Shown: positions 63,936 to 64,000 of the stretch, piece by piece
Layout of the letters: each line of letters begins with the position of its first letter
Position numbering within the stretch: the first letter of the stretch is position 1
Origin: Hodarchaeum sp048939265
GTDB taxonomy: Archaea > Asgardarchaeota > Heimdallarchaeia > Hodarchaeales > Hodarchaeaceae
Reading direction: 5' to 3'
Length of the DNA: 64,000 nucleotides
NCBI GenBank assembly: GCA_048939265.1
Contig: JBHLPQ010000001.1
Span: forward strand, 1-64,000
Position numbers and translations under genes: made by a program
The notes under the pieces: generated by a model
Told to the model about the DNA's origin: nothing
What the model saw: the letters and a program-made list of their open reading frames with translations, nothing else
The model's database searches: none

Positions 63936-64000
63936 ATGACAGAAAGTGATGGTGTACGGAGAACAGCAACCATAGAAGTGGCAAAATCCCGAAAAAACGA
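63936..64000 (+). CDS. Start of a further gene, cut by the window edge
   Basis: An ATG at 63936 opens a frame (MTESDGVRRTATIEVAKSRK) that stays open to the edge. It begins 31 bases after the previous stop on the same strand. Only 21 codons are visible, so neither identity nor reality can be settled. Confidence 0.35.
   Translation, partial: MTESDGVRRTATIEVAKSRKN

Noticed and set aside
1..64000. CRISPR array, insertion sequence, integrase or prophage
   Set aside because: No regularly spaced repeats, transposase or integrase motifs were seen; the region looks chromosomal throughout.

Overview
The window is chromosomal DNA of an AT-rich archaeon. The evidence is an archaeal-type DnaG, a histone, aIF1, RNA polymerase subunit P, type II methionine aminopeptidase, Pelota, Pth2, L10e, S4e, the RNase P protein Rpp29, CofE (F420) and Taw2. 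Frequent TTG/GTG starts, many membrane-anchored proteins with Thr-rich stalks, FtsX-type ABC gene sets, an RNase III and two tRNAs with introns at unusual positions would fit an Asgard (Heimdallarchaeia-like) lineage. That placement is inference only; no lineage-defining eukaryotic signature protein is present.

Layout. 1-11.2 kb: housekeeping genes. These are a minus-strand L10e/Pth2/Pelota group, then histone, dnaG, a possible structured RNA, coaD, an S2P-like membrane protease, a membrane protein, a NusA-like KH protein overlapping argF, a MoaD/ThiS-like protein, an intron-bearing tRNA-Gly(CCC), cofE and a TPR protein. 11.7-24.0 kb: one co-directional run built around a MoxR ATPase and a DUF58/vWA protein, with a 1733-residue surface protein, a DUF4129-like protein, a DUF4350-like protein and two uncharacterised proteins. 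24.2-33.8 kb: OFA-type transporter, acetyl-CoA synthetase, DUF167 protein, coiled-coil proteins, MetAP, DUF211 and aIF1. A 48-residue RpoP lies at 33922-34068.

34.1-43.3 kb: two complete ABC gene sets (one large FtsX-type permease plus two ATPases each) face each other. Short repeats resembling the 3' end of the neighbouring methylmalonyl-CoA mutase small-subunit gene lie beside them. 43.5-46.2 kb: a cobA-mcmA1-mcmA2 operon pairs the B12-dependent mutase with the enzyme that makes its cofactor. Then come an intron-bearing tRNA-His(GTG), a long coiled-coil protein and RNase III.

48.6-54.7 kb: a shortened ribosomal protein operon (L22-S3-L29-Rpp29-S17-L14-L24-S4e-L5-S14) followed by the wyosine enzyme Taw2. 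S19, normally just upstream of L22, lies alone on the opposite strand. 54.8-64 kb: a TPR plus HEPN-like protein, a cysteine-motif protein, a DUF2341/FN3 surface protein, a DinB-like protein, an MFS transporter, a LVIVD-repeat protein, a coiled-coil membrane protein and the start of one further gene.

The best-supported unusual features are the two tRNA genes with 29-nt introns in the T-loop and D-loop, an ABC ATPase fused to an AbrB-like domain, the mirror-image ABC sets with their repeats, the MoxR-centred surface cluster, the archaeal RNase III and the displaced S19 gene. No CRISPR array, insertion sequence or rRNA gene was seen.
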